A stretch of DNA of 64,000 nt from Aureimonas sp. Leaf427 (GTDB lineage Bacteria; Pseudomonadota; Alphaproteobacteria; Rhizobiales; Rhizobiaceae): the NCBI RefSeq assembly GCF_001425485.1, contig NZ_LMQW01000012.1:542100-606099 (forward strand), given 5' to 3'. Each line of letters begins with the position of its first letter. Within the stretch, counting starts at the first letter, position 1. Below, piece after piece: positions 26,145 through 35,152 of the stretch. A program made the position numbers and the translations under genes. The notes below the pieces were generated by a model. That model ran no database searches. It was not told the DNA's origin and worked only from the letters and a program-made list of their open reading frames with translations.

Positions 26145-26918
26145 CTAGCCCGCCTCGCCGAAATCGACCGCATGAAGCTGCGCCCCATGGCGCTTCAGCC
26201 AGTCGCGCCCGGCATCCATGTCGGGACAGAGCGCGCGGCACAACGCCCAGAAGGCGGGGCCGTGGTTCATCTCCCGAAAATGGGCGACCTCGTGGGCACA
26301 TAGATAGTCGAGGACGGACGGCGGCGCCATCACGATCCGCCAGGAGAAGGCGAGGCGCCGGTCCGCCGTGCAGGAGCCCCAGCGGCTGCGCGTGTCCTTC
26401 AGCGTGAGAGCCGCGGGCTTCAGGCCGACGGCGGCGGCGTGACGATCGACGCGGGCCTGGAGATCGGCCCTCGCCTCGCGCCGCAGGGCGTCCATCACGC
26501 GCCTCGGCAGATGCGCCGCATCGCCGCCGACGAGAAGCATCGCCCCTTCCGAGCCGGTCTCCAGCCGCGCCGCGCGGCGCGCGGGATCGTGGAGGATCGC
26601 AAGAGTCGCGCCGCGAAAGGGCAGGATCGCGCCGTCCTCGACGCGGATGCGGCCGGGCACGGCGGCCATGCGCGCCTCCGCCCAGCCGCGATGGCGCTCG
26701 ACGAAGGCGAGGATCGCGGCATCGGAGGTGCGGGGCGGAACCGTGACGGAGAGCGCGCCGCCGCCGGGTGCCAGGCGCATCGTCAGACGGCGCGCGCGCG
26801 GGTTCCGGCGCACGAGGAGAGCGATGCTGCCGGTGCCGAGATCGAGCGTCTCGGGCAGGCGCGCGGCGGGCGCGCGACGCGGGCTCAAAAGGCGGCGGAG
26901 ATCGGGAAAGGGTTTCAT
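26145..26918 (-). CDS. SprT-like/YgjP-type zinc metalloprotease (DUF45)
   Basis: A 257-residue protein of the M48-like YgjP/SprT group. The zinc motif is HEVAHFREMNHGPAFW (HExxH plus a third ligand downstream), preceded by TRSRWGSC, the usual strand of the family. The N-terminal 100 residues are a beta-rich domain starting with LLVRRNPRARRLTMR. The ATG at 26918 is chosen because the upstream extension to 27032 is translated from an intergenic repeat. It lies between trpF and the repeat pair, in the same orientation as trpF. Substrate is unknown. Confidence 0.88.
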   Translation of the reverse strand: MKPFPDLRRLLSPRRAPAARLPETLDLGTGSIALLVRRNPRARRLTMRLAPGGGALSVTVPPRTSDAAILAFVERHRGWAEARMAAVPGRIRVEDGAILPFRGATLAILHDPARRAARLETGSEGAMLLVGGDAAHLPRRVMDALRREARADLQARVDRHAAAVGLKPAALTLKDTRSRWGSCTADRRLAFSWRIVMAPPSVLDYLCAHEVAHFREMNHGPAFWALCRALCPDMDAGRDWLKRHGAQLHAVDFGEAG

Positions 26919-27230
26919 GCGAGGTGCGCTGCGGGAGTTACTGAGACCTCGCGGGTCAAAAGTCGAGTGTGTCGCGCCCCCCTCTGTCCTGCCGGACATC
27001 TCCCCCTCAAGGGGGGAGATCGGCGGCTGCAAAGGGAGAGATTGGCCTGAGACCGCCCCACCGCCTGATCTCCCACCCTGAGGGGGAGATGCCGGCAGGC
27101 AGAGGGGGGCGCGGCAAGCGCTACCGTCAATGTGCGCCGCGCAGACTCAAAGCAAGGATGACCCATTCGCAAAGACTGCAACAGCATTCGACAAAGTCCG
27201 TTCACCGCCCATCTCATCACGCCTTGCGCC
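26919..27230. other. Intergenic region with inverted repeats
   Basis: Apart from the repeat pair at 26975-27112, no gene was seen in these 312 bases. The repeat pair could act as the end of the DUF2852 or the start of the protease transcript. Confidence 0.5.
26975..27112. repeat. Inverted pair of 46-bp intergenic repeats
   Basis: Unit A (26975-27020) runs from GCGCCCCCCTCTGTCCTGCC through CATCTCCCCCTCAAGGGGGGA. Unit B (27067-27112) is its inverted copy with few changes, ending GGCAGGCAGAGGGGGGCGC. Forty-six bases separate them, so the whole region can fold into one long hairpin. The family differs from the repeats at 19981-20138 but has the same CTCCCC core style. Confidence 0.75.
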
Positions 27231-27264
27231 AAAAAGCGACGGCGGCCGCAGGGGCCGCCGTCGC
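27231..27264 (-). terminator. Intrinsic terminator after the DUF2852 gene
   Basis: A 12-bp perfect stem (GCGACGGCGGCC, 27236-27247, with its complement at 27253-27264) and a 5-base loop are followed on the minus strand by TTTTT. It lies 26 bases past the DUF2852 stop. Confidence 0.85.
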
Positions 27265-27289
27265 CGGATCGTTTGGGGAGGCGCGACGC

Positions 27290-27742
27290 TCAGGCGTCGA
27301 TGATGGTCGCGTCCGAGGCGCCCGAACGGTCGCGGGCGGTGCCCCTGTCGCGGCGGGCGGACATGAAGCGGTCGAACTCTTCCTGGTCCTTCGCCCGGCG
27401 AAGCTCGCGGGCATAGGATTCGAACTCGGCATGGGCCTCGTTCAGCTTGCGGCGCTCCTCGTCGAGGCGCGACAGCTCGCGCTCGCGCCAGTCGTCGAAG
27501 GCGACATTGCCCGTCCGCGCGCTCGCGAAGGGCATGGCCCGGCCGCCGCCATTGGCGCGGAAGAAGTCCGCGAACCGGTCCGTCGAGCGATTGACGTCGC
27601 GGCGGAAGCCTTCGAGCCGCTCGCCCCAGAGAATATAGGCGAGCACGGCAAGGCCGAGCGGCCAGTAGAGCATGAACCCGCCGACCATCAAGGCGATCGT
27701 CGCAGGCGTCCAGGCCGGACGGATCAAGGCGTGGGACGTCAT
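27290..27742 (-). CDS. DUF2852 membrane protein
   Basis: A 150-residue protein of unknown function found in Hyphomicrobiales. One or two hydrophobic segments (TIALMVGGFMLYWPLGLAVL) lie near the N-terminus. They are followed by a charged region with FRRDVNRSTDRFADFFR and a long helical stretch rich in Glu and Arg. The ATG at 27742 fits the family; the longer frame to 27850 has no ribosome site. A strong terminator follows. No role can be assigned. Confidence 0.85.
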   Translation of the reverse strand: MTSHALIRPAWTPATIALMVGGFMLYWPLGLAVLAYILWGERLEGFRRDVNRSTDRFADFFRANGGGRAMPFASARTGNVAFDDWRERELSRLDEERRKLNEAHAEFESYARELRRAKDQEEFDRFMSARRDRGTARDRSGASDATIIDA

Positions 27743-27885
27743 TCGATGGGCCCTTTCCCAAGTGGCGGGGCGATACGCTCCGCCTGAGACTTGGACATGG
27801 GCGTCGAAAAATGGCGGTTCAAGACGAGGGCGCCGAAAGTCTTGGTGCAAGGAGCACAGGACCTTCGGCTGAACCGCTCGCTCTT

Positions 27886-29676
27886 TCAGCGGCTGCGCGT
27901 GCGGCGCGGCGTGGTGGCGCGCCCTTTGGGACCGAAGGCCTTCGGCGCCGGCGCGACGGGGGCGGGCGCGACGGAGGCGGCGAGAAGCTCGTCATCCGCC
28001 GGAACGCCGAGGGCGGGAACCGCCGCGTGATCGGCGAAGGGCGGATGGGCGACCGGGCCTCCAGTGGAGACCGCCGTCTCCTGCGGTTCGAGGCCGAGCT
28101 TCGCCACCACTTCGTCCACGGCCGCGCGCAAGGGCAGCAAAGCCTCCGAGACCGCGTCGGGCTCCGGCACCGTGGCATCGACCGGCGGGGCTTCGGCGGC
28201 AGGCGCCTCGGCGACGGGCACCACGCTTGCCTCGACGGCCGTCTCCACCGCATCGACCGCATCGAGCTGCGCCACGACGGCGGTCTCGGCGATCTCGGCG
28301 GCGGGCTCCATCATCGAAGCCGCCGTCTCGGCGGGCTCGGAGGGATGGACCTGCTCGGACGAGGATTCCACCTGCAGGGCGCGGACGGCTTCCAGATCGG
28401 GCATGGTGAGCTTGCCGGCCTTGCGCGGCAGGGCGGCGGCCGAATGCGTGGTGCCGTGGGTCAGCGCGAAGTCGACGATGCGCGGCGCGATCTCGGCGCG
28501 GAACCGCGAGCCGTTGAACACGCCGTAATGGCCGACCTTCGGCTGCATGTAGTGAACGCGCATATCGTCCGGCAGCGAGGAACAGAGGGTCTGCGCCGCC
28601 TTCGTCTGGCCGAGGCCGGAAATGTCGTCGTTCTCGCCCTCGACGGTCAGGAGCGCGGTGCGCGTGACCTTCGATAGGTCGATCCGCTCGCCGCGATGCG
28701 TGATCTCGCCCTTCGGCAGCGAGTGCTTGATGAAGACCTCGTCCACCGTCTGCAGGTAGAACTCGGCCGTGAGATCCATCACCGCCATGTACTCGTCGTA
28801 GAATTCACGATGCTTCTCGGCGGAGTCGCCGTCGTTCTTGACGAGATGCTGGTAGAACTCGCGATGCGCCGTGACGTGGCGGTCGAGATTCATCGACATG
28901 AAGCCGGAAAGCTGCAGGAAGCCCGGATAGACCATCCGCATGAAGCCCGGCTGGGGGAAGGGCACGGCCATCACGACATTGTCGCGGAACCAGTTGATCC
29001 CCTTGTCCATGGCCAGCTTGTTCACGGCCGTCGGGTTGATGCGCGTGTCGATCGGGCCGCCCATCAGCGTCATGGTGGCGGGAACGCAAGGATCGTCCTT
29101 GGCCGACATGGCGCCGACCGCCATCAGAACCGGCACGGCCGGCTGGCAGACGCCGATCACATGCGTGTCTGGGCCAAGGAAATGCAGCATCTCGACGACG
29201 TAGTCGACATAGTCGTCGAGGTCGAAGCGGCCGACCGCGACGGGAACCTTGCGGGCATCTTCCCAGTCCGTGATGTAGACGTCGGCATAGGGGAGCAGAG
29301 CCTCGACCGTGCCGCGCAGAAGGGTCGCGTAGTGGCCCGACATCGGCGCGACGATCAGGAATCGCGGGTCCTTGCTATGGCCGGCCGGAAGGGCGCGCTC
29401 GAAATGGAGAAGCTGGGCGAAGGGTTTCTTCCAGACGACCTTGTCCACGACCGGGACGCGCAGGCCGCCGACCACCGTCTCGTTCAGCCCGAACTGCGGC
29501 TTGCCGTAGACGCGGGTCGAGCGCTCGAAGACCTCGGCCATCGCCGCCATCGTGCGCGCGGCCTCGGTGCCGGCGAACGGATTGAGCGGGCTCTCATAGA
29601 ACATGCGCGCGGCGTCCGCGAAGGCGCGGAGCGGTGCGATGGCTGCGTGGTTCCATTCGTAGAAATGATACAACAT
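27886..29676 (-). CDS. phaZ: Intracellular polyhydroxyalkanoate depolymerase with long C-terminal tail
   Basis: A 596-residue PhaZ-type depolymerase that mobilises PHB granules. The N-terminal 410 residues match the family: MLYHFYEWNHAAIAPLR, VYITDWEDARKVPVAVG, HVIGVCQPAVPVLMAVGAMS (lipase-box-like cysteine in GVCQP) and KVGHYGVFNGSRFR with the catalytic histidine. Typical members end there at about 410-430 residues. Here about 185 residues rich in Ala, Glu, Pro and Val follow, ending with the basic stretch KGRATTPRRTRSR. The tail may anchor the enzyme to granules, DNA or other proteins (inference). The gene stands alone in its transcription unit. Confidence 0.9.
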   Translation of the reverse strand: MLYHFYEWNHAAIAPLRAFADAARMFYESPLNPFAGTEAARTMAAMAEVFERSTRVYGKPQFGLNETVVGGLRVPVVDKVVWKKPFAQLLHFERALPAGHSKDPRFLIVAPMSGHYATLLRGTVEALLPYADVYITDWEDARKVPVAVGRFDLDDYVDYVVEMLHFLGPDTHVIGVCQPAVPVLMAVGAMSAKDDPCVPATMTLMGGPIDTRINPTAVNKLAMDKGINWFRDNVVMAVPFPQPGFMRMVYPGFLQLSGFMSMNLDRHVTAHREFYQHLVKNDGDSAEKHREFYDEYMAVMDLTAEFYLQTVDEVFIKHSLPKGEITHRGERIDLSKVTRTALLTVEGENDDISGLGQTKAAQTLCSSLPDDMRVHYMQPKVGHYGVFNGSRFRAEIAPRIVDFALTHGTTHSAAALPRKAGKLTMPDLEAVRALQVESSSEQVHPSEPAETAASMMEPAAEIAETAVVAQLDAVDAVETAVEASVVPVAEAPAAEAPPVDATVPEPDAVSEALLPLRAAVDEVVAKLGLEPQETAVSTGGPVAHPPFADHAAVPALGVPADDELLAASVAPAPVAPAPKAFGPKGRATTPRRTRSR

Positions 29677-29911
29677 ACGCTCCCGCCGATCGTTTCGAAC
29701 CTCTTACCACGAAATGCTGCAGCGCACAAACAGCCGGTTTCCGCTGTCCGAACGCTGTCGATAGGCCTTGCGGGCCTCCCGATACCGGCTTGCCCAGGGC
29801 CGGTCGCCGCCCTGCCTTGCCGCCCCGAACGCATCGCCCGCCCCCACGCGCGTCGTTCGGGAGCCACGGGGCTCGCCGAGCCCCCCGGCCGCCGTCGCCG
29901 GCAAGGCGAGG

Positions 29912-30457
29912 TCAGAGCCAATGGATCATGACATTCCTTTCGGTTCCGACAAGACCCGCGCCCAAAGCCTCGTCATCCCCGTCGAATCGCTGCGGCGGCA
30001 GGCCCGGCACCTCGCCGGCCAGTCGCGCCAGCTCCTGCGTCCAGTCCTTGCGGTCGACACCGAGAAACCGGCGGCGGCGATACCAGTCGGCCCCCGCCTC
30101 GCCCTGGACGGCGAGGCCGACCGCGCGGTGGAAGAACCAGCCGGCCCGCGCGACCACCGCGGCCAGAAGCGCCTTGCGCACGCCGCGCCCTCGGAAGGCC
30201 GGATCGACGGCGAGACCGGAGAGCCAGTAGAGATCGGTCGCATCGCGCGCCGCCGCGAAGCCTGCGAGCCGGCCCGCCTCGGTCTTTGTCCCTGTCTCGG
30301 CAACGAAGATCTCGTGCAGAAGGAGCCAGCGCACGAAGTCCGGCATGTCGGGCGCCGCGCCGGCGAAAAGGCCGGACGCCGCGCCGAGGCCCCGCAGCCC
30401 CTCCGCCTCGCCCGGCTCCATCAGGCGGATGCGGAAGCCATCGGGTGCCAGATGCAT
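29912..30457 (-). CDS. GNAT family N-acetyltransferase
   Basis: A 181-residue GNAT protein. The acetyl-CoA site is seen as LAVDPAFRGRGVRKALLAAV, and the preceding strand is DLYWLSGLAVD. The final strands (ADWYRRRRFLGVDRKDW) are also typical. The ATG at 30457 has GGAAGGG nearby and gives a natural N-terminus (MHLAPDGFRIRLMEPGEA); one at 30499 would add 14 basic residues. The DUF1330 gene lies 47 bp upstream. Substrate unknown. Confidence 0.85.
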   Translation of the reverse strand: MHLAPDGFRIRLMEPGEAEGLRGLGAASGLFAGAAPDMPDFVRWLLLHEIFVAETGTKTEAGRLAGFAAARDATDLYWLSGLAVDPAFRGRGVRKALLAAVVARAGWFFHRAVGLAVQGEAGADWYRRRRFLGVDRKDWTQELARLAGEVPGLPPQRFDGDDEALGAGLVGTERNVMIHWL

Positions 30458-30504
30458 GAACGCCGCCCTTCCCCGCCTCGCCGCGACCCGTCCGGCCATT
30501 CGCT

Positions 30505-30798
30505 TCAGCTCTCGACGCCCTCGACGATGACGATGTCGGCCGTCGAGACCTCGCCGCGGATCGCCCGTGCCTCGCGATAGGCGGGGCTCTCGTAGCAGGC
30601 CTGCGCATCGGCAAGGCTCGCGAACTCGATCACGACGTTGCGCGTGCGCGACTGGCCTTCCAGCGCCAGCATCGGCCCGCCCCGCGCCAGGAACTTCGCG
30701 CCATATTCGGCGAAGGCGGGCGAGGCCGTCGACACGTAGTCCTGGTAGCGCTCGGGGTCGGTGATATCGACATGGGCGATCCAATAGGCCTTCGGCAT
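30505..30798 (-). CDS. DUF1330 domain protein
   Basis: A 97-residue dimeric alpha/beta-barrel protein of the DUF1330 family, fitting its usual size. Typical blocks are KAYWIAHVDITDPERYQDY, the GGPMLALEGQ strand and RNVVIEFASLADAQACYESP. The family is widespread and its chemistry is not established. It precedes a GNAT gene on the same strand. Confidence 0.92.
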   Translation of the reverse strand: MPKAYWIAHVDITDPERYQDYVSTASPAFAEYGAKFLARGGPMLALEGQSRTRNVVIEFASLADAQACYESPAYREARAIRGEVSTADIVIVEGVES

Positions 30799-30858
30799 TC
30801 TCGTTCCTCCGCTTCGCCGGTCCTTCCGGCCTTCGGGCCGGGATATAGCGCTGTTCTC

Positions 30859-31545
30859 TCAGGCCGCCGCCATTTCCGCCAGAATGGCCTCGGCCGCCGC
30901 CTTGCGGTCCCGCGCGCCGACGATCGGCCGGGCGACGACGAGATGCGAGGCGCCGTCGCGAATGGCCTCGGCGGGCGTCGCGATGCGCTTCTGGTCGCCG
31001 GCCTCAGCGCCCGCCGGCCGGATGCCCGGCGTCACCAGCGCCATGTCGGGCCCGACGATCTGCCGCAGGGCCCGCGCCTCCGATGCCGAGGCCACCAGCC
31101 CGCCGATGCCGATCTCGCGCGCCAGCGCCGCGCGGCGCCGCACCAGCTCGGCCACCGACAATCCGTAGCCGTCCGTCGTCAGGTCCTCGTCGTCCAGCGA
31201 GGTCAGAACGGTCACGCCGAGCACGAGGAGATCCGACCCCGCGGAAGCCTTCACGGCCGCGCGCATCGCATGCCCCTGCGCGTGGATCGTCACCATCGCG
31301 GCGCCGAGCTTGGCGATCTGCTCGATCCCCTTCTCGACCGTGTTGGCGATGTCGAGCAGCTTCACGTCCAGAAAGACGCGCTTCCCCGCCCGCGCCAGCT
31401 CGCCCACCAGCGGCAGGCCGTCGCCGGAAAAGACCAGCTGATAGCCGATCTTGTAGGTCGAGACCGTCTCGCCGAGCTCGCTCACCACCGCCTCGGCCTC
31501 CGCGCGGCCGGACACGTCGAGACCCACGATCAGACGATCACGCAT
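30859..31545 (-). CDS. pyrF: Orotidine 5'-phosphate decarboxylase
   Basis: A 228-residue TIM-barrel enzyme that makes UMP from OMP. The catalytic array is in [14 protein letters not shown] (Lys and Asp residues), preceded by LIVGLDV, and the phosphate site is VTPGIRPAG with VVARPI near the end. The ATG at 31545 has GGAGC upstream; the frame extending to 31671 runs through the hairpin array. It stands 210 bp downstream of polA on the same strand. Confidence 0.96.
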   Translation of the reverse strand: MRDRLIVGLDVSGRAEAEAVVSELGETVSTYKIGYQLVFSGDGLPLVGELARAGKRVFLDVKLLDIANTVEKGIEQIAKLGAAMVTIHAQGHAMRAAVKASAGSDLLVLGVTVLTSLDDEDLTTDGYGLSVAELVRRRAALAREIGIGGLVASASEARALRQIVGPDMALVTPGIRPAGAEAGDQKRIATPAEAIRDGASHLVVARPIVGARDRKAAAEAILAEMAAA

Positions 31546-31571
31546 GGCTGGCTCCTGAGTGGCTGATGAAG

Positions 31572-31733
31572 CGGGGCTGCCGCCCCGGGCCCGGCCCGGG
31601 AAGGACTTCCCGGACCCTTCCTTCTTTTTGTTCTGTCCAAGGGGCCAGCGGCCCCTCGGACAGAACAACACGAAACGGGTTCCAAGGGACGACCGTCCCT
31701 TGGCAGGGGTGCAGGAGACGGCCGTCCCCTGCC
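31572..31733. repeat. Cluster of three or more strong hairpins between polA and pyrF
   Basis: After a GC-rich palindromic patch (31575-31615) come three clear hairpins. The first is at 31628-31668, with stem TTGTTCTGTCC plus an inner GGGGCC stem. The second is at 31682-31703 (CCAAGGGACG with its complement). The third is at 31702-31733 (GGCAGGGG with CCCCTGCC). No T-run follows on the minus strand, so these are not ordinary terminators for polA. They may be mobile palindromic repeats or mRNA-processing sites. Confidence 0.7.
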
Positions 31734-31755
31734 ACGTCCCGCCGCCGGGGTGCCC

Positions 31756-34683
31756 TCAATGCGCCTCGTCCCAGTTCTGCGCGGCCCTTGCGTCGACGAG
31801 CAGGGGCACGGACAGCGTGATGCGGGGTTCGGCGGCGGAGGTCATGACGCGTTCGACGACGGGAATGGTGGCCTCGACCTCGTCGTCGGGGACCTCGAAG
31901 ATGAGTTCGTCGTGAACCTGGAGAAGCATCCGGGCGGAGAGGCGCTCGGCCTTCAGAGCGTCCTCCATGCGGATCATGGCGCGGCGGATGATGTCGGCGG
32001 CGGAGCCCTGGATGGGCGCGTTGATGGCGGCGCGCTCGACGGCGGCGCGCACCGAGGGGTTGGCATGGGCGATGTCGGGATAATGCGCCCGGCGGCCGAA
32101 GAGCGTCTCGACATAGAGGTGGCGCTTGGCGAAGGCCTTGGTGGATTCCATGTAGTCGCGGATGCCGGGAAAGCGCTCGAAATAGCGCTTGATGTAGAGG
32201 CCGGCCTCCTCGCGCGGGATGGAGAGCTGGTTGGCGAGGCCGAAGGCCGAAATGCCGTAGATGATGCCGAAGTTGATCGCCTTGGCGCGCCGGCGCACGT
32301 CGGAGGGCATGCCCTCGACGGGCACGCCGAACATTTCCGAGGCGGTCATGGCGTGAATGTCCACGCCCTCGACGAAGGCCTGCGTCAGCTGCGGGATGTC
32401 GGCCATGTGGGCGAGAAGGCGCAGCTCGATCTGACTGTAGTCGGCCGAGAGGAGCTTGAAGCCGTCGGGCGCGACGAAGGCGGTGCGGATGGCGCGCCCC
32501 TCCTCGGTGCGGACCGGGATGTTCTGGAGATTCGGCTCGGACGAAGAGAGGCGCCCGGTCGTCGTGGAGGCCATGGAATAGGACGTGTGGATGCGGTCGT
32601 CGGCATCCATATAAGCCGGCAAAGCATCCGTGTAGGTGCCCTTCAGCTTGGTCAGCTGGCGCCAGTCGACGATCCGGCGGGGCAGGGCGTGGCCTTCGGC
32701 GGCCAGCTCTTCGAGCGCACGGGCGTCGGTCGACCACTGGCCGGACTTGGTCTTCTTGCCGCCGGGCAGGCCGAGCTTGCCGAAGAGGATGTCGCCGAGC
32801 TGCTTCGGGGAGCCGGGATTGAAGGCCTCGCCCGCCAATTCTGCGATCTCGGCTTCGAGGCTCGCCGCCTTCTGGCTGAAGCGGCCGGAGAGGCGCGAGA
32901 GGATCTGCCGGTCGGTGCGGATGCCGCGCTCTTCCATGCGCGCGAGCACCGGCACGAGCGGGCGCTCCAGCCGCTCGTAGACGGAGGAGAGGCCTTCGGC
33001 GGCGAGGCGCGGTTTCAGGACGCGCCAGAGGCGGAGCGCCACGTCGGCATCCTCGGCGGCGTATTCCGTGACCTTGTCGATCGGGCAGGCGGCGATGGGC
33101 TTCAGCGTCCGGCCGGAGCCGCAGAGCTCCTTGTAGGTGATCGGCGTGTGGCCGAGGAAGCGCTGCGACAGCTCGTCGAGCCCATGGCCCTCCAGCGAGG
33201 ACGAGGCGTCGAGCGCGTAGGAGATCAGCATCGTGTCGTCGAAGGGCGCGATGGCGACGCCGTGACGGAGCATGACGAGATAGTCGTATTTGACGTTCTG
33301 CCCGATCTTCAGGATCGAGGCGTCCTCGAGCACGGGCTTCAGGATCTCCAGCGCCTCGGCTTCGGAGAGCTGGAGGCCGATGCCCGCCTTGGTCTCGTCG
33401 CTCGCCAGGAGATCGCCTGAATCCGCCGCCACGTGGCCGAGCGGCACATAGGCCGCCTCGCCCGGCGCGACGGCGAAGGAGATCCCGACGAGATCGGCGC
33501 GGTTGGCGTCGAGCGAGGTCGTCTCGGTGTCGAAGGCGAGAAGGCCGGTCTCGTAGGCGCGCGCGATCCAGGTGCTGAGCGTGCCGGCGTCGCGGATGGT
33601 GGCATAAGCGGCGCGGTCGAAGGTCTCGCCCGAGGCGGCATCGCGGCGGGCCGCGACGAGGGCGCCCGGCGTCAGCGGCAGCGCCGCGTCGCCGCCGGCA
33701 AAAGCCGCGACCGGCTTCGGGTCGAGATCCGGTCCGCGCGCGGGACCGCCGACCTTGATCTCGGCGGAGGGAATGGCGCTCGCATCCTCGCCGAGCTTGG
33801 CGGCGACGCGCCGCGTCAGCGAGGTGAACTCCATCGCCTTCAGAAAGGCGATCAGCTTGTCGCCGTCGGGCTCGTGGATGAAGAGATCGTCCAGGGGCAC
33901 GTCGAGCGGCATGTGCTGCTCCAGCGTCACCAGCTTCTTCGACAGGCGCGCCTGCTCGGCGAAGGCGATGATGTTCTCGCGCCGCTTGGCCTGCTTGATC
34001 TCCTCGGCGCGCGACAGGAGCGTCTCCAGATCGCCGTAGATGTCGAGAAGCTCGGCGGCCGTCTTCGGGCCGATGCCGGGAACGCCCGGAACGTTGTCGG
34101 AACTGTCGCCGACCAGCGCCTGGAGATCGATCATCTTCTCGGGGAAGACGCCGAACTTCTCCTTCACCTCGTCCGGGCCGAGGCGCTTGTCCTTCATCTG
34201 GTCGTAGAGGATCACGCCGGGACCGACGAGTTGCATCAGGTCCTTGTCGGAGGAGACGATGGTGACGTCGCCGCCGGCCTCGACGGCAAGGCGCGTGTAG
34301 GTCGCGATGAGATCGTCGGCCTCGAAGCCCTGCTTCTCGATGCAGGGCAGATCGAAGGCGCGCACGGCCTCGCGGATCAGCGCGAATTGCGGCACGAGAT
34401 CTTCGGGCGGGGCGACGCGGTTCGCCTTGTACTGGTCGTAGAGCTCGTTGCGGAAGGTCGTGGACGAGTGGTCGAAGATCACCGCGAAATGGGTCGGCGC
34501 GACGCCGACCGAGGTGTCGCGCGATTCCTCGACGAGCTTCCACAGCATGTTGCAGAAGCCCGAGACCGCGCCGACGGGCGTCCCGTCCGACTTGCGCGTC
34601 AGCGGCGGCAGGGCGTGATAGGCGCGGAAGATGTAGGCCGAGCCGTCGACGAGGAAGAGGTGATCGCCCTTTTGCATGGCCAT
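31756..34683 (-). CDS. polA: DNA polymerase I
   Basis: A 975-residue three-domain enzyme. The N-terminal 5'-nuclease has FLVDGSAYIFRAYHALPP, VIFDHSSTTFR and IVSSDKDLMQLVG. The middle 3'-5' exonuclease keeps FDTETTSLDA, so proofreading is likely active. The polymerase has motif A LLSADYSQIELRLLAH, motif B RRRAKAINFGIIYG and motif C LLQVHDELIFEVP. The start at 34683 is taken, but the ATG two codons later gives a family-like MQKGDHLFLVDG and is equally possible. It acts in repair and Okazaki-fragment processing. Confidence 0.97.
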   Translation of the reverse strand: MAMQKGDHLFLVDGSAYIFRAYHALPPLTRKSDGTPVGAVSGFCNMLWKLVEESRDTSVGVAPTHFAVIFDHSSTTFRNELYDQYKANRVAPPEDLVPQFALIREAVRAFDLPCIEKQGFEADDLIATYTRLAVEAGGDVTIVSSDKDLMQLVGPGVILYDQMKDKRLGPDEVKEKFGVFPEKMIDLQALVGDSSDNVPGVPGIGPKTAAELLDIYGDLETLLSRAEEIKQAKRRENIIAFAEQARLSKKLVTLEQHMPLDVPLDDLFIHEPDGDKLIAFLKAMEFTSLTRRVAAKLGEDASAIPSAEIKVGGPARGPDLDPKPVAAFAGGDAALPLTPGALVAARRDAASGETFDRAAYATIRDAGTLSTWIARAYETGLLAFDTETTSLDANRADLVGISFAVAPGEAAYVPLGHVAADSGDLLASDETKAGIGLQLSEAEALEILKPVLEDASILKIGQNVKYDYLVMLRHGVAIAPFDDTMLISYALDASSSLEGHGLDELSQRFLGHTPITYKELCGSGRTLKPIAACPIDKVTEYAAEDADVALRLWRVLKPRLAAEGLSSVYERLERPLVPVLARMEERGIRTDRQILSRLSGRFSQKAASLEAEIAELAGEAFNPGSPKQLGDILFGKLGLPGGKKTKSGQWSTDARALEELAAEGHALPRRIVDWRQLTKLKGTYTDALPAYMDADDRIHTSYSMASTTTGRLSSSEPNLQNIPVRTEEGRAIRTAFVAPDGFKLLSADYSQIELRLLAHMADIPQLTQAFVEGVDIHAMTASEMFGVPVEGMPSDVRRRAKAINFGIIYGISAFGLANQLSIPREEAGLYIKRYFERFPGIRDYMESTKAFAKRHLYVETLFGRRAHYPDIAHANPSVRAAVERAAINAPIQGSAADIIRRAMIRMEDALKAERLSARMLLQVHDELIFEVPDDEVEATIPVVERVMTSAAEPRITLSVPLLVDARAAQNWDEAH

Positions 34684-35152
34684 CCCGTATCGCGGCCTTC
34701 GCCTTGAGTAAACCGTGTCGCGGATCGCGCGGCGCGCATGCGGTGCCCGAGCCTTCGATCCGCGCAAAGGCCGGCTCGAAGACCTGTCCAATTTGTCATG
34801 AAATTCTCACGCTCCTGTGACGATCTGCGCCTCCGCTCGCCTTGAAAGCCAGGGTGTTCGCGGCCAAATTCGCACCATCGGCAGAGAGATCGCCGACACC
34901 GGCGGAAGGCTCGTCCCCCGCCTCATGCCGGTGACGAAGGCGCCCGGTCCCGATTCCCCCCTCGCGGGCATGGGCGCCGCCTGAAAAGGTCGAGGCCGTC
35001 GTGGCAGTCCCCCCTGGCCACGGCGGCTTCGCTTTCGACAAGCGCCTCTTTGATCTCGACCGCCTTCGGTCGGATGATCTAAACCCTCCCCTGACCTTTC
35101 CGGCGGCTCGCGCTCGATCAGCGCCGTCGCCTCTCATCGGGAGACTGCCGCC
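34684..35152. other. Divergent intergenic region polA/dipeptidase
   Basis: These 469 bases lie between divergently transcribed genes and should hold both promoters. No open frame with coding character and no clear hairpin were recognised; the frame at 34796-35428 on the minus strand is a shadow overlapping the dipeptidase. Confidence 0.5.

Noticed and set aside
26919-27032. 38-codon N-terminal extension of the SprT-like gene
   Set aside because: It is a translation of the 46-bp repeat (CCCCTC-rich) and does not resemble the family N-terminus; ATG at 26918 preferred.
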